64,000 nt of DNA from Acanthochromis polyacanthus (Eukaryota > Chordata > Actinopteri > Pomacentridae): contig NC_067127.1 of NCBI RefSeq assembly GCF_021347895.1, forward strand, positions 17,580,984-17,644,983, written 5' to 3'. The notes under the pieces are model-generated. The model was not told where the DNA came from. It searched no databases and was given only the letters and a program-made list of their open reading frames with translations. The stretch's first letter is position 1, and every line of letters starts with the position of its first letter. Both the position numbers and the translations under genes were made by a program. This document shows, piece by piece, positions 1 through 15,819 of the stretch.

Positions 1-4746
<4,746 letters not shown>

Positions 4747-4910
4747 TAATGACCGTACAAGTCCTGTTTTGTAGCAGGCATTTAAAGCTAATTACACTTC
4801 AGAATTTTAGAAGTAATATCCTTGGGATAGGTGGTGGCTTTCCCCAAAAGTATCTATATGAACAATCATCATTTTGTGCCTTAACCATTAAGTTATCATT
4901 TGTTCAACAG

Positions 4911-4968
4911 CATGAAGCGAGCTGCGTCCTTGAATTACCTGAACAAAACCAGTGACGACTCCTTCCAG
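4911..4968 (+). CDS. klc4: Kinesin light chain (KLC4-like), penultimate coding exon
   Basis: The 58-nt exon lies between acceptor caacag (ending 4910) and donor gtgaaa (starting 4969). Its first base completes the Asn codon split from the previous exon, giving N then MKRAASLNYLNKTSDDSFQ, and it ends in phase 0. The block KRAASLNYLN matches the KLC4 tail as I know it, while KLC1 and KLC2 carry KRASSLNVLN and KRASSLNFLN. The 165-bp intron before it has nothing notable. This exon is too short to find by open frame alone; reading-frame continuity across both junctions is the main support. Confidence 0.9.
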
Positions 4969-5092
4969 GTGAAAGCATTTTATTATACTGGCATTGAAGT
5001 CGTGTCAGGTTAATCCTGTTATCCAAAGTGTCACGTTTTAACCTTCATGTCCTTCTAATGCCTTCTATCTTCTGTATGTGCTTCTCGCTCAG

Positions 5093-5167
5093 ACTCGGGG
5101 AGGCAGTAATTTCAGGGAGAGCCGTGGCCTCAGCTCCAGCACCGTGGATCTGTACACCGGAAACTGA
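5093..5167 (+). CDS. klc4: Kinesin light chain (KLC4-like), last coding exon with stop
   Basis: After acceptor gctcag (ending 5092) the frame reads TRGGSNFRESRGLSSSTVDL then YTGN and a TGA stop at 5165-5167. The SRxLSSSTxDL ending is the C-terminal signature of kinesin light chains (KLC4 ends in a RGLSASTMDL-type motif, KLC2 in RTLSSSSMDL). Together the three exons encode 86 residues with no frame break. A donor-like gcag|gtgggc occurs just after the stop (about 5172), so an alternative splice into further 3' sequence is possible. Nothing here suggests a pseudogene. Confidence 0.9.
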   Translation, partial: TRGGSNFRESRGLSSSTVDLYTGN

Positions 5168-5692
5168 GCAGCAGGTGGGCAGGCGTCTCTGCATCGTCTG
5201 ATCTGTTCTGTTCACCGACCCAAAGATGCTCCTTCCTTCGGCTCGCTCTCCGAGCCGTGACGACTGCCAACAACACTACCAGACGGCTCTCTTTCTCCAC
5301 AGAGCGCCTCACCCAAAGACCCACTTCCTCCTGGAATCACAATCAAAGACATTTACACTTATCAAGACAAATACATAATCAACTAGTGTGACCTTTTTCC
5401 CGGTGTGTTTTTAAACGTGAAGTGACAGGTGGCTGTATTTCCCTTCGCCTCGGTGCCTCCTCTCCTAAATGTGGCCAAGAAAACTTACCTCACCTCTGCC
5501 CCTCTTTCTAACCACTGTGATTCTGCACTTTGAGTTGTTGCCATAATATCACCTGTGCTGGTTTGTTCCTCCTTTTGTTGTTTTAATTGAGATACTTGTG
5601 CTTCTCAATTATTTGTCTTCCTGTGCCATTTGATTGTTTCATTAGTGCAGATTGGACTTCTTTTTTTCTTCTTCATGTAAATAAATAATAAA
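5168..5692 (+). other. klc4: 3'UTR of the kinesin light chain gene, proximal poly(A) signals
   Basis: The stop codon is followed by about 510 bp of non-coding sequence. It ends in clustered AATAAA hexamers at 5680-5685 and 5687-5692, with a T/G-containing stretch downstream (about 5698-5740), as expected for a cleavage site. The small minus-strand open frame at 5130-5324 overlaps the coding exon and UTR and is taken as a shadow. Confidence 0.6.
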
Positions 5693-6631
5693 CTGTAGAT
5701 TTTGTCTCCAAAAATAGAGTAATAATAAATAGACATGTTGGATTTGAAATGACGTAATTACACTGTTAAAGAATCCTTTTTTTATTTTCATTTTAATGCT
5801 TCTACATTTGCCTGTTGAGATTTACTTGCAATGTGCGGTGTTGTTAAAGCTTTGGGAAACAGGGTGAAGCGTTGGTTCTACTGACATGATTTCAGTCGTG
5901 TGACTTGTTAAGCATAATTTAGACATTTTCCAGGAAATGGCTGCTGCTTTAACCTCGACAGCTTTGAGATCCAAGTTTGTTTATTTTCTCTTCCATTGCA
6001 GAGAACAACCTAAGTATAATATTAGAGTGATTTATGGGCTCAGAAACTTAAAAAAAACACAAGCAAGGAAATGCTCTACTATTAAAATTGTATATAAATA
6101 GAAAGAGAAACGTGGGCTGAACTGATCTCTTTGCCGTTTAAGACTCAGCTACAGGAGTGTCTTTGTTCATCTCTGCAGGTTTGAGTTTTTGACTGTGAGC
6201 ACATCTTTTAATGTTGTTTACAGTAATTGGGATGTGCGGTGGTGATAGATTTTTGCACAATTCTCAGATGGGTGTCTTCTGTCTTTGATTGAATTGTTTT
6301 TTCGTGAAGCTACTCAAAAGAACTGGAATGTCTTGTGATTGTTGCTTTTTTAAAATTTTCCCTCGTTTTGCAATGTTTTCCTTTCATCATTTGTCATAAA
6401 TGTAGAAACAGAATCTGATCCTAAGTTCACAGATTATGGAATTCTTCAAGAAATTAGTGGGAGTGGATTGAAGTGTCATTATTGGCGAGAGTTGAACCTG
6501 CATCTGTTGAAGCCTGATTCTTAAACAATCCAATACATGAATGCTGATGGATAGAAACTGATCTTGATACAGAAATAAAACCAACTATTTTCTATTCGGT
6601 TGTGTCATTCATTTTTATGATGCTGTATGTG
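5693..6631 (+). other. Possible extended 3'UTR or intergenic sequence, distal poly(A) signal
   Basis: No coding signal was seen. A further AATAAA at 6574-6579 is followed by a T-rich and GT-rich stretch (about 6600-6632), so transcription could run on to about 6.6 kb as a long 3'UTR isoform. There are no recognisable repeats here, and the sequence ends where the Tc1-type element starts at 6632. Confidence 0.35.
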
Positions 6632-6989
6632 CAGTGGGCCTTGAAAGTTTGTCAATCCTTTTGAATTGTCGAGATTTCTGCATAAATGTGACCTTAAAGC
6701 TCATCACAATTTCACAGGAGTCCTGAAAATAGATAAAGACAAGCCAAGTAAACAAATGAAACAAGAATATTACACTTGGCCATTAATTTAGAAAGAAAAT
6801 GATCCAAGGTTGTGGATCTTTGAGTAGGAAAGTGTGAACTGCAAGAATTTGCAGTTACTTGAGGGTGGAATTACAAGTTGTTTGCTTTCAATCAATGGGA
6901 TACCAATCAGGTGTTTTGAAGAAGAAACAGTAATCAATCAATCTTCACACTACATGCTGGAGGAAGTGGATCATGGCATTAAGGAGACT

Positions 6990-7106
6990 TATCACATTAA
7001 CAATGTCTAGACTGTATTTCTGATTAATGTTATCTTTAAAAATATTACTTTCTGTCAAAAAAAGGACATTTGTAAATGACCCCAAATTTTTTGAACAGTA
7101 TGTATG

Positions 7107-7108
<2 letters not shown>
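6990..7108 (-). mobile_element. End fragment of a second Tc1/mariner-type MITE
   Basis: The stretch from 'cattaacaatgtctagactg' to 'tgaccccaaattttttgaac' followed by 'agtatgtat' is recognised as the terminal part of a common fish element. Read on the other strand, its end begins with a ctrttcaaaaatttggggtcatt-type sequence. Only this end remains. It interrupts the Tc1-type element and abuts the TA microsatellite. Confidence 0.55.

Positions 7109-7111
<3 letters not shown>

Positions 7112-7174
<63 letters not shown>
7112..7174. repeat. (TA)n microsatellite, about 31 units
   Basis: The run is uninterrupted alternating A and T for 63 bases, sitting exactly at the junction of two nested transposon fragments. 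TA tracts are preferred targets for Tc1/mariner insertion, which may explain the stacking. The long 'IYIYIY' open frames over it on both strands are artefacts. Confidence 0.95.
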
Positions 7175-7177
<3 letters not shown>

Positions 7178-7711
7178 CAATAAGCCACAGCATTACGACC
7201 AGTGACACGCAAAGTGAATGACATTGATCATATTGGTACTATGTGATGTTCTGCTGGAAGACCTGGATTTTGGCATCTACGTTGATGAGACTTAAGACAC
7301 CCACCTAAACGTTGTCCCAGAACAGGCACGGTCCTTCATGCAAATGACAGTCCTAAATGTCTCTGGCCTACCCCTGCAGGAAAATGCACCCCACCACATT
7401 GCAAAAACATCCAACAATCAGGAACATCCTGGGGAACGTGACAGTCACCCAGGATGTTGATTTGACCTAGACCCCATTCAGATCGAGCATCAACAGAATG
7501 CAGTGGAGCAAGTTTGATTCCCAGAGGCTCCACTGCACAACCCAGGGTGCCTAAAGGATCCACTGCCAATGTCCTGGAGCCAGACGCCATAGGACACCCT
7601 GAGAGGTCCTCTGATCCATGCCCAGTGGTTCAGAGCATTTTTGATGACATAAGGGGGGCCAACACAATATTAGGCAGGTGGTTATGATGTCATGCCAGAT
7701 CGATGTGTGTA
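7175..7711 (+). mobile_element. Third, internally deleted Tc1/mariner element
   Basis: The left end reads 'taagccacagcattacgacc' and the right end 'ggcaggtggttatgatgtca' followed by 'tgccagatcgatgtg'. These are inverted versions of the 'cattatgaccacctgcct' ends known from fish. The interior retains the 3' part of a transposase (ENAPHHIAKT at about 7381, then IQIEH where DLNPIEH-like sequence is expected). It is broken by several stops, and the 5' half is missing. It is nested inside the Tc1-type element at 6632-8658. Confidence 0.7.
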
Positions 7712-8658
7712 TTTCTATATTCTCCATAAGTGGTTCAGCAACAAACAATACAACAATGAGGCATGTATCAGTCCTCAAGGTTACAAAGAGCACAGGGTAG
7801 ATTCTGAGCAGCTGACGGTCTCTCTCACATTGACTAATGTTCAAGAGTCCACCATTAGAAGAACAATAAGCAACAACTGCATACATGGCTGAGCTGCAAT
7901 GAGTTAGTTACTGCTGTCCAAAAACAACATTTCTGCCCCTCAAAGGTTTGCAGAAGATTATGTGGGCAAGAAAAGGCTGTTAAAAAAATAATGGATGAGA
8001 CCAGAAATAATTCTTTACTTTGAGTGAGAGGCGTTATGTTTGGAGAAAGGAAACTACTGACTTCCAGCATAAGAACCTTTTTCTTCTGTTAAACACGGTG
8101 GGGGCAGCATCATGGTTTGGGCCTGTTCTGCTTCATCCCTAATGGAACAATGAATGCTGACTTTTTGAAATCTGAAGAAAAAAAATGACAGAACATCAGT
8201 CCATTCGCTAAATCCCACTCAGCACACGGTTTTTCTAACCAAGGAAGGGTTAAAGAAGAATGAAGTGAATGTTTTGGTGCGGCCCAGTCAAAGCCTTGAT
8301 CTTAATCCAACAGAAATGCGAAAGGATTTGAAGTGAGCAGTATCCCAGAGTTCAAGCTGTTCTTTATGAAGGAATGAGCTGAAATTCCTCCAAGCCGATG
8401 TGTAGGAATGATTAACAATTATGTTTAAGTGCAGTTGTTGCTGCATAAGGAGGTAACACCAGACACTGAAAGTAAAGATTTACATACTTACTACCCACAT
8501 ATATGTAATATTGAATCAATTCACCCAATAAATAAAAGAGCAAGTATGATACTTTGGTTTTGTTGGCTTCTCTGCTTTCTATTTTTAAGATGTAAGATGT
8601 TTTAGGTCATATTTATGCAGAAATACAGAAAATTCTCACATACTTTAAAGCACCACTG

Positions 8659-9955
8659 TTGCTGCTTTTGAGGATTTGCTGCAGACCATGAAAATTCATA
8701 AACATCTGGATTTGAACAACTTCAGCAAAATCACATTCCCAATTTGACTAATGTAGCATCTTGTCCCATCCACAAACCTGCACATTATACCCCAATAAGT
8801 TCCACAAAGGGAGATCTTAGAAGTCAGGATCCGACTTGAGTGTGGGAACTCAGAACATTTACGCGTTGCCAAGATGTGATGTGTCTCTAGTTCCTCCCTC
8901 CTCCTCCTCCTCCTGGTGGAAGTCAGCCTGAGGTTTCTCTGCTTGCTGCTAATCTCTCAGTATGTCAGAGCTTTACTGTGGAGCTTTGAATTCACCAGAA
9001 TACTCAGGCTTCTTCTCTCAGCTGGCCTCAGAAGCAAACAGCACACTTCTTTAGTGCATGAGAGCTGGCAGCGTGCCCTCAGACGCTTCAAATAGTAGTT
9101 TGGCATGTTTTTGTGAATGAATTTGGATTTGATTACACTACTGCAGCCCCTTCAAAGCAACCGATGATGCTGTTTTTCCGCTTTAGTCATTTACCCTGGT
9201 TCTCTCCATGCTTCCATCCACCACAGTCCTCCATGTGCCAGCTGGACCAGAAACATGGCACCAGTCCCACACAGCAGTGGCACTGGTGCCAGCAGGAGCC
9301 GTCACCTTGTGGTCAGGGTGATGTGTCCTGGACATGTGAACTCACAGAAGGTGTTAAATAACATCAGTGTGTTGTCCTGCTGGTGCAACTGTGACATGAT
9401 TAAATGCTCCTCCGAGCTACATTAATCACGGTCAGTGACATTATACAGCATCACAGTTTATATGCTAATCTCTATATGCACAATAAATGTTCACAGATCA
9501 CACAACTGTAGAGATTTTACACGAATTTAGAGAAACTTTATCTTGGGGGCACTTAGGATAGTTTTAGAAAGTAATAAAATTTAATTCAAGATATTCCAAG
9601 ATATTCAATTTTTAGGACATCATGATCAGTGGACTTTGAATTTCTGCATTTCTGTATCATTTGAAAGCAGTGTGGATGTGTGAAGAGACAATGATGAGGT
9701 TGAACCAGCGGGTCGCACTGTTGTTCTCCTTATCCCGGGTCAGGCACGGGAACGGAAGCCGCTCTGCAGGAGAATAGGGAATAAAACGACAAGTGTCCGC
9801 AGTTATACACCGACACTGGGTGGTGGATTTCAAAGTAAGATGTTTTACCTTTTCTTAGTTTGAAGCGTAGAAAACATCGTAGACTTACATAGTCTAGGAA
9901 ATGATGGAACACATGAAAGAATAACATAAAGAAAAAGAAGCGGATGCAAAAGGTG
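8659..9955. other. Intergenic sequence, no gene seen
   Basis: This lies between the dead transposon stack and the retroelement tail. It contains a short (CTC)n tract near 8895-8915 and a donor-like aaa|gtaaga at about 9833, but no open frame with recognisable content. It could include upstream regulatory sequence of the downstream promoter; nothing specific is visible. Confidence 0.5.
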
Positions 9956-9958
9956 GCG

Positions 9959-10005
9959 CTAGAATAGAATAGAAATAATTTATTAGTTCCAAGGGGAAAT
10001 TCAGT
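9959..10005 (-). mobile_element. 3' tail of a non-LTR retrotransposon (minus orientation)
   Basis: The sequence 'agaatagaatagaaataatt' followed by 'tattagttccaaggggaaat' is the reverse complement of the 'gaatttccccnnggnatnaa' plus tattctattctatt tail found at the 3' ends of many fish LINE copies. Only the tail is present, which is the usual 5'-truncated outcome. The exact clade cannot be decided from 47 bases. Confidence 0.5.
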
Positions 10006-10550
10006 AAAAAAAAAAAAAAGAAGAGAGAAATACCAGAAAATACAATAACAACAACAACAACAACAACAAAATTTCCAATAATTAACCAGAAAAATAGCGG
10101 CAGTAATACAAATAAAGACACTATCATCATCATCATCATCATCATCAACAACAGCAATAATAGTAAAAAGCAGAAGGGGATCAAATAGAGTACAATAATG
10201 CTATAAGGTTAAATTATGATAACAATGGCAACACAATTACTACAAGAAGATCAGATAAGTAGAGGTAAAAATAAAAGGTTTGCACGTGTACATATTCTAA
10301 AAACATAAATAAACTTTCACTAGGATAACAACAAACTGCACATCAACAACAATTATATTTGTAAAAGAAAATCAAGAAGAAGGTCAAATTGGGTAGAGTT
10401 AAAAAATAAAAGGTTTGTAGCAGAATTAGATTTTTTAATGTTTTTTTACACAGCATGAACAGAAATATAAACCAAATTCAACTAAAATGAACCGAGCGTT
10501 ATTAAAGAAGTAAAGACTCAGCAAGTGCAGAGGAATCCCATTTGAGAAGG
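10006..10550. repeat. A-rich low-complexity block with (AAC)n and (ATC)n runs
   Basis: After an A13 run, the block contains an (AAC)n run at about 10045-10068 and an (ATC)n run at about 10123-10148. Many AAT/ACA/AAG triplets follow until about 10.5 kb. The minus-strand frame rich in Met/Val/Leu at 9894-10184 is produced by these triplet repeats and is not a gene. Confidence 0.85.
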
Positions 10551-10554
10551 TTAA

Positions 10555-11232
10555 TTTTGAAAGTGCACATCGGAAGTGGCGGCTTTGTTTCCGCCCACTT
10601 GCCGCGGCTTTGGCTCCGCTCCGGCTGGTGGGAGGACCTCGGACTGTTTGGGGAGGAAGCCAACTTGGAAACACGGTGGAGTGAAACTCCCGATTGTATT
10701 TCACTGAAGCGGTCGGCGGCTGTGAGCGCAGGCAGACGGTGGCTTCTCTCTCCGGGGTGTAATGACCCGCTACAACCGGAATTCCCAGCAGTCCTCTTCC
10801 TCCTGTGAGCCTCCTGGAAGTTCAAACTTCGCTTCAAACTTTCGGCGGGTCCCCTCGCTTTGAGCTCATTAACAAGCTCCGAACTGCTGGCCTGTGGACC
10901 GAGGCGTCCGACCCACATGTTCCCGGCCGCTGCTCGCTGCTCTCGGGAACAACCAGGTGAGCGGTGCGACTAGTTTCCTTGGGGAGCTGCGAAGGCGGTA
11001 CTTTACCTGTACGCACACGGCGACGCACGGAGCTCGTTGACGTTCCCATTTTCGCGCTACGGTTCTCCTCGTAGCCGCCGAAGGAAAAGGAACGGAGAGC
11101 CGCAGACCACCAGGACGGTCATGTACCTAGCAGGAGGGAGCGAGTCCCGGCGGAGGGACGGCAGGAGGAACCCCGCGGCGACGACCAAGAGGAACCCTAT
11201 GGTGTTGGCTGTGGGCTTTATCTGCCTTCAAG
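10555..11232 (+). promoter_or_regulatory. ptk7: CpG-rich promoter and 5' exon region of the downstream gene
   Basis: This block is much richer in G+C and CpG than anything else in the window (for example 'ttgccgcggctttggctccg', 'cggcggctgtgagcgc', 'ttttcgcgctacgg'). It includes an ETS-like cggaagtg near 10570 and a GC-box-like ccgccc at about 10590, and no obvious TATA box. It contains a 33-codon upstream open frame (ATG at 10762, TGA ending 10863). A textbook donor, accag|gtgagc, has its GT at 10957-10958, so a first exon could end at 10956. The transcription start cannot be placed from sequence alone. Confidence 0.7.
11121..11232 (+). CDS. ptk7: Candidate first coding exon with signal peptide, probable PTK7
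   Basis: From ATG 11121 (G at -3) the frame gives 37 codons plus one base. There is a long basic N-region (starting MYLAGGSESRRRDGRR), then NPMVLAVGFICLQ, a hydrophobic core like a secretory signal peptide. A GT at 11233 (caag|gttggt, a weak donor) leaves phase 1, usual for signal-peptide exons before Ig domains. PTK7 is a catalytically inactive receptor tyrosine kinase with seven Ig domains, acting in planar cell polarity and Wnt signalling at the plasma membrane. The assignment rests on position only: PTK7 follows KLC4 in the same direction in mammals. The exon itself is too short and variable to prove it. The alternative is that the exon ends at the 10957 donor and uses ATG 10917 (MFPAAARCSREQP) or is non-coding. 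I prefer the signal-peptide model. Confidence 0.5.
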
Positions 11233-13933
11233 GTTGGTATCAAGCGACTGTACACTTGAATACGAGCAGCACACACTTGTATTCGTCTTTTCTATTGATT
11301 TCATTCGCATTTACTCGATATAAATCAAGAAAAAGCTAAAATAAGAGACCCCCGTGGACCAGCACCCCAACATTGACCTCCATGCTTTTGTGCTGCCGCT
11401 GGTTCAAGTTAGTTCAATGGGTGAGTGTCTGCATTGTGGGAGCAGCAGCAGCACCAGTACTGGAGACAGTGAAAGTTGTGTTTGGAGCTGCTTTTTTCGA
11501 ATTCATTCCTACAGAGAGACACTTTCTAGGTAGTTACAATTTAAAGTTGTTTGTGGGGGAGAGCTGATTGGGGAAGCAGACACCCCTCCCCCCATGGAGC
11601 CCTGTTTGGGGGGGAAAAACAACAACTGGAAGTTTGTGAGTAAATCCAAAATGGCAGATTTCAGTGAGGTTTCAGTGGGATTTAGAGGAATATGAATGGA
11701 AAGATTCATCAGAGATCGACAGAACTTCCACAGTTCAGCAACCCATGTGTTTGCATGTTGCTCCAATCACACGTTGATTACATTTTCTCATCTGCAGCGA
11801 GGCAGCAGTAGGATGATAGTAGGTTTCCATCCATCACTGAAGCAGCCCTGCTCTGTCATTATGTATTCCCTGGAGTATACTTCCAGCCTCCCACAACACA
11901 TTGGATACGCCATTTCTGATTATCATATTCATAACTCTGTTTTTGCACGTTTGAACCGCCTCTCTCTGAGCCCCAGCTTGGCACGCTTTTATGGGTGCCA
12001 TTCGTATGCATGGGTGGAGAGGGAGAGCGCTGCTGCCTGACTGCTAACTCAGACGAGAGAGGGGGCTCCAGAAAAGAAAAATGAACACGATCCGACGCCC
12101 TCCCACATTGTTGAAGCCTCTCAAAGTTCACAACCTCTGCGGCGGAGTGAGAAGAAAGCCACGCAGAGATCCTTCCTAGTGTGTGTTAGGAATGCTCTTA
12201 TCCTGCCAAACATCGGGCTCATCATTAACTCGGCGCTCATCATGTCAAAACTGAGTCTGGTTTATCTGATCTGCACATGGAGACCAGCTCGGTTTGTGTC
12301 TGCCTGCGCCTTCAACACAGCCCAGATAGTCAAAGTGACTGAGAAATTCCTTTAAATTGAAGTGTGTCGGCTGCCCCCCCTCTCCGGTCTCCCTCATGGT
12401 GCCCGCTTTGGGATGAATGTGTCCTCTGTGTGCAGGCAGCAGGGGAGACGGAGGCTGCTATGGGTCTGTGTTTATAAAATGTATGAATAGAGCCAAGCCA
12501 GGTACTGTCACGACAGCCTCGCTTTGTAGCCCCCTTTAGAAACGTTCTATTTTTAAAAGGGAAGGATCAAAAAAATTCCCACATGAAGCTGTCCACACCA
12601 AACACGCCAGGTTTCTCCAAGCTTGTTTCATGTGCTGGATTTTGGTATTGCGGCCAAAAAATTACCCAGATCTGAATTTACAACAGTCACCCTTTCACCT
12701 CTTTGCTTGTCTGTTGATCTGGTTCCTATATTCAGAGCAGATGAAAGCACATACGGAGTTGATGTCCGTCGTAGTAAGGCAGCATCTCCCCTTCTTCCAC
12801 CCTTCGGCCTTATCTTGGTGGCATGTTTTTCATTCCCTTTGTGCCCCTGTTTTAGTCTCAGCCCTGAAAGATGGATGTAGAAAAAATGACTGGGCTTATT
12901 GCAGAGGAGCTAAGATAGATGTGAAATGCTTAAGTAGCATCCTCACGCACTCATCCCCTGTCAGAGCCTCGTCTTTGATCTCCCTTCCTCATGGGCAGCT
13001 GGAGATGATATGCATTTCAGGTCTCTTAGCGCATTAATATTTTGGATGCCTCTGCAAAAAAAAGGTAATATTTGATGATTAAGTTGTGCCCAATAAACTT
13101 TCTTGATGAAGCTTAGAGTTGTGCAACATTGGAAAAAAACTATTTTTTCCTGCGGTTTATGTTGCAGTATAAAAAAAAAAACGCAGAAAGTTGTGAAATG
13201 AATGGTTCTCATATGATTGGGATGATGATGCAGGAGAGGGTGTCAAAGAAAATAAAAAAAAAAAGTTTTTGAAAAGTTATTTTTTTAAAGGTTTGGACCC
13301 TTTCTCATATGGTGTAACACTACTAAAGGCATCTGAAATAGTTTCTTTGCTTTGTATTGCATTCAGATCTGGCTCTGCTCTTTGGTGTTGAGTTAAATGA
13401 TTTAAACAAATTACCCATGTTGCCTTGCAATGTGGCAACAGTTGTTAGACACTGCAGACAGAATAGCTGCTTTTGGTCGACATTTGTTCTGTTGCTGAAA
13501 TACTTGAATACTATTTGCTGGTGCTGCACAGTTATGGCCAAAATGAATATTAGACCGAGTATCTTATTTGTGCTTCACCTTTACATGAACAGAGCACTGC
13601 TTTTAATTCCATCTTGCGCCACATTCATGCTAATTTTGGAGTCTTTTCATCAAGATAAGATGGAGAATAGTCTTCATGTGATTTCAGTGCTTACACTAAA
13701 GCCTAAAATGGAATTAAAATTGCACCCTAAATGCCTCACGTGCAGGCTAGTAGAAGCCAGCTGGTCGGCTTTGCTCAGAGAAGCCTCTAGTCTCCGCTCA
13801 CTTACTGCAACACAGCGACTCAGACAGCTGTGAGGCCAAAAGTTACTTAGAAAAGAGTGAAATATAATGTTCTAATGTTAAATGTACCAAAGTTGAAACC
13901 AAGCGATTTGATCTAAATTGGCTGTTTTTGACT
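11233..13933. other. Intronic sequence next to the promoter, no gene seen
   Basis: A further strong donor-like site (atgg|gtgagt, GT at 11421-11422) could belong to an alternative 5' exon. A-runs occur at 13058-13065, 13170-13181 and 13253-13264. The 158-codon frame at 13357-13833 has no recognisable domain and no splice context, and is not called. No transposon was recognised. Confidence 0.5.
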
Positions 13934-14470
13934 CCACCAAGGAATGTGGTGGTTGTACGTTGGTCTGTCTGTGTGCAACATTACTCAAAAACAGACCAAC
14001 GGATTTGGATGAAATTTTCAGGGAAGGTCGGAAATGACACGAGGACCAAGTGATTAGATTTTGGCAATGATGCGGCTTCTAGGCTGGATCCATGGATTTG
14101 TTACGGATTTCCATGTCATTGCGAGATAGCGGCACAGCATCACTGTAACTTTAACAACTTTAACAACTGAACGCTACGTCAGCTGCCTGCTGACGATCAC
14201 ATGATTGTGATCCTGCTACAAATCCACCAAGACTTATCCGTTGGAAATGATACAAGGAACAATTGAATTGTGGGGGTGTTTCCGAGTCTCATCAACTCCG
14301 CTACATATCTAGGTCACGCGATTCGATATCCATACATAACATACACATGCATAACACACACCTGTGCTCAATCCAAGGTCATTTTTTATTGAAGATTTCA
14401 TCCGTCAGAAATGATACGACTGAGCAGCCTTGGCGGATTACTGTGCTCTCTGAGTGCTTTTCTTGTTGTA
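13934..14470 (+). mobile_element. Non-autonomous interspersed element of fish ('ccaccaagg...ccttggcgg' ends)
   Basis: The segment begins ccaccaaggaatgtggtgg and ends 'ccttggcggatta' followed by 'tctctgagtgcttttcttg', so its ends are imperfect inverted copies. Inside are 'aacggatttggatgaaattt' and 'cattgcgagatagcg', phrases of a repeat that I recognise as frequent in fish. There is no coding capacity. The class is uncertain. Confidence 0.5.
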
Positions 14471-15819
14471 GTAAGTGGAGCATTTTAAATATCAACATCA
14501 CACTCAATCATGTTCATTACCTGTAGGATGCTAAAGTCGCGACCATGATCAATTCTATATTACCGTAACTGTGCAGCTCTACAATTGATGTTGCATATCT
14601 TTTTGAAACCAAATTTTCCCTTGCAGTGTTCCTGTCATGTTTCTACCCACTTTTGTTGCCAGCATGCAATATTTGGGCTGCTTAGAAACAATATACTGTA
14701 CATAGCGCTGCCTTAATAGACTTACTAATTGAACCCATTAGAAAGTCCAGACTTCATTTATACTTTGTATACGTTCTCTCTGCCTTGCGTAACGTTTCGT
14801 AAAATATAACACTCTAACCAAACTGCAGGAACAACCAACCACAGTGCATATTATTGGATCTGTGTCATAGATCTGTTATCTATCAACAAAAGGATGGTGT
14901 TTGGCCCGTAGATGCACAGCATGTCAGAATTATGCAGAACTGAGGAATCGACTTGTGCTGGTTCTTCTGTTGGAGATCCATGAAGTAAATCTTTACCTGT
15001 AATCTGCAGCAGATACTATAAATGTTTTTTCTCAGGATGCTTTGTCGGCATTCCCACCTGCCGCTGCTTTATTTTAAAATCCATATGCTTGGCTCTTATT
15101 TACCCCGCTGTGCCCGTGGGCTGTCTGGCTGCTCGCTGGTCTTCATTCTCTGAGCGCTCCAATTCAGAGCAGATGAAAGAATGCAGAGTGAATAAACACA
15201 GAAATATACTATGAGGAGTGGAATTTATCTGTTTACCATCACATAATGACGGTTCATAATGAAATTGCGCCGTTGAATTTTGTTTCAAAGGATTCGAGGG
15301 GATTACAGCAGACAATCAAGCATCAAGATTGCTTTCATGATGCTGTGATTGTGCTCATATATTTTATAGTTTTACAGTGATTTTAAGGAAGATTGATTTT
15401 TTTTTCCCTCTTGCAGCATCTCTGTGTTTCTGATCTGGGCCCTGTTGTCGTGTTTTATTCCTCCATCACAGTAATTGATTCTGATATCGTGGTTGTTACA
15501 GTGCTGCAGGGGTTGGATATTGTATGAGCATCTGTGCAGTCCATCGGCAACATCTGAAGCATTCTGCTCTTCAGCACGCTATATGTTTTATCCTGCTTTG
15601 TTAAGCTTCTCGTGAGGCGACATCATGGCTGTTTGACGTATAGTTTGTGTAAAGGCACTGTTACCAGATGTCTTGTGTTGCTTAAATTTATGATTGAGAG
15701 GAAATGTGAATTGGTCGGTGAACATTTTTTACGTGCGAGTATTGATTTTTGAGAACATGTTTGCGTTAGCAGACTACTTGGACTGGATTTACACCTGACT
15801 GCTCTTTATAAAATGGAAG
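14471..15819. other. Intronic sequence, nothing recognised
   Basis: Ordinary non-coding sequence with short T-runs. No open frame with recognisable content, no tandem repeat and no transposon end was seen. Confidence 0.5.

Larger units (their letters stand above)
6632..8658 (+). mobile_element. Degenerate Tc1-like transposon with other elements inserted in it
   Basis: The two ends are inverted copies. The left starts cagtgggccttgaaag and contains tttctgcataaatgtgacc. The right contains ggtcatatttatgcagaaat and ends caccactg at 8658. On the + strand the interior carries decayed transposase. A start-like ATG lies near 6972 in 'gatcatggcattaaggag'. 'acggtgggggcagcatcatg' near 8096 corresponds to the GGGSIMVWG-type Tc1 motif. 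At about 8285 the frame reads SQSLDLNPTEM, the catalytic-domain SQSPDLNPIE motif. Frameshifts and stops are present throughout, so it is dead. The body is interrupted by younger insertions between about 6990 and 7711 and resumes at about 7712. The flanking TA duplication has decayed. Confidence 0.8.

Noticed and set aside
6945..7221. Open frames with long Ile-Tyr repeats on both strands
   Set aside because: They are translations of the (TA)n microsatellite.
9894..10184. Minus-strand frame with runs of Leu, Met and Val resembling a membrane protein
   Set aside because: It comes from (AAC)n and (ATC)n triplet repeats in an A-rich block.
10435..10918. Overlapping minus-strand frames (89 and 138 codons) in the CpG-rich region, suggesting a divergent gene
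   Set aside because: GC-rich DNA lowers stop frequency. The frames overlap each other in different frames and show no domain or good splice context.
13357..13833. 158-codon + frame
   Set aside because: There is no recognisable family, signal or splice context, and its Cys/Leu-rich composition is consistent with chance.
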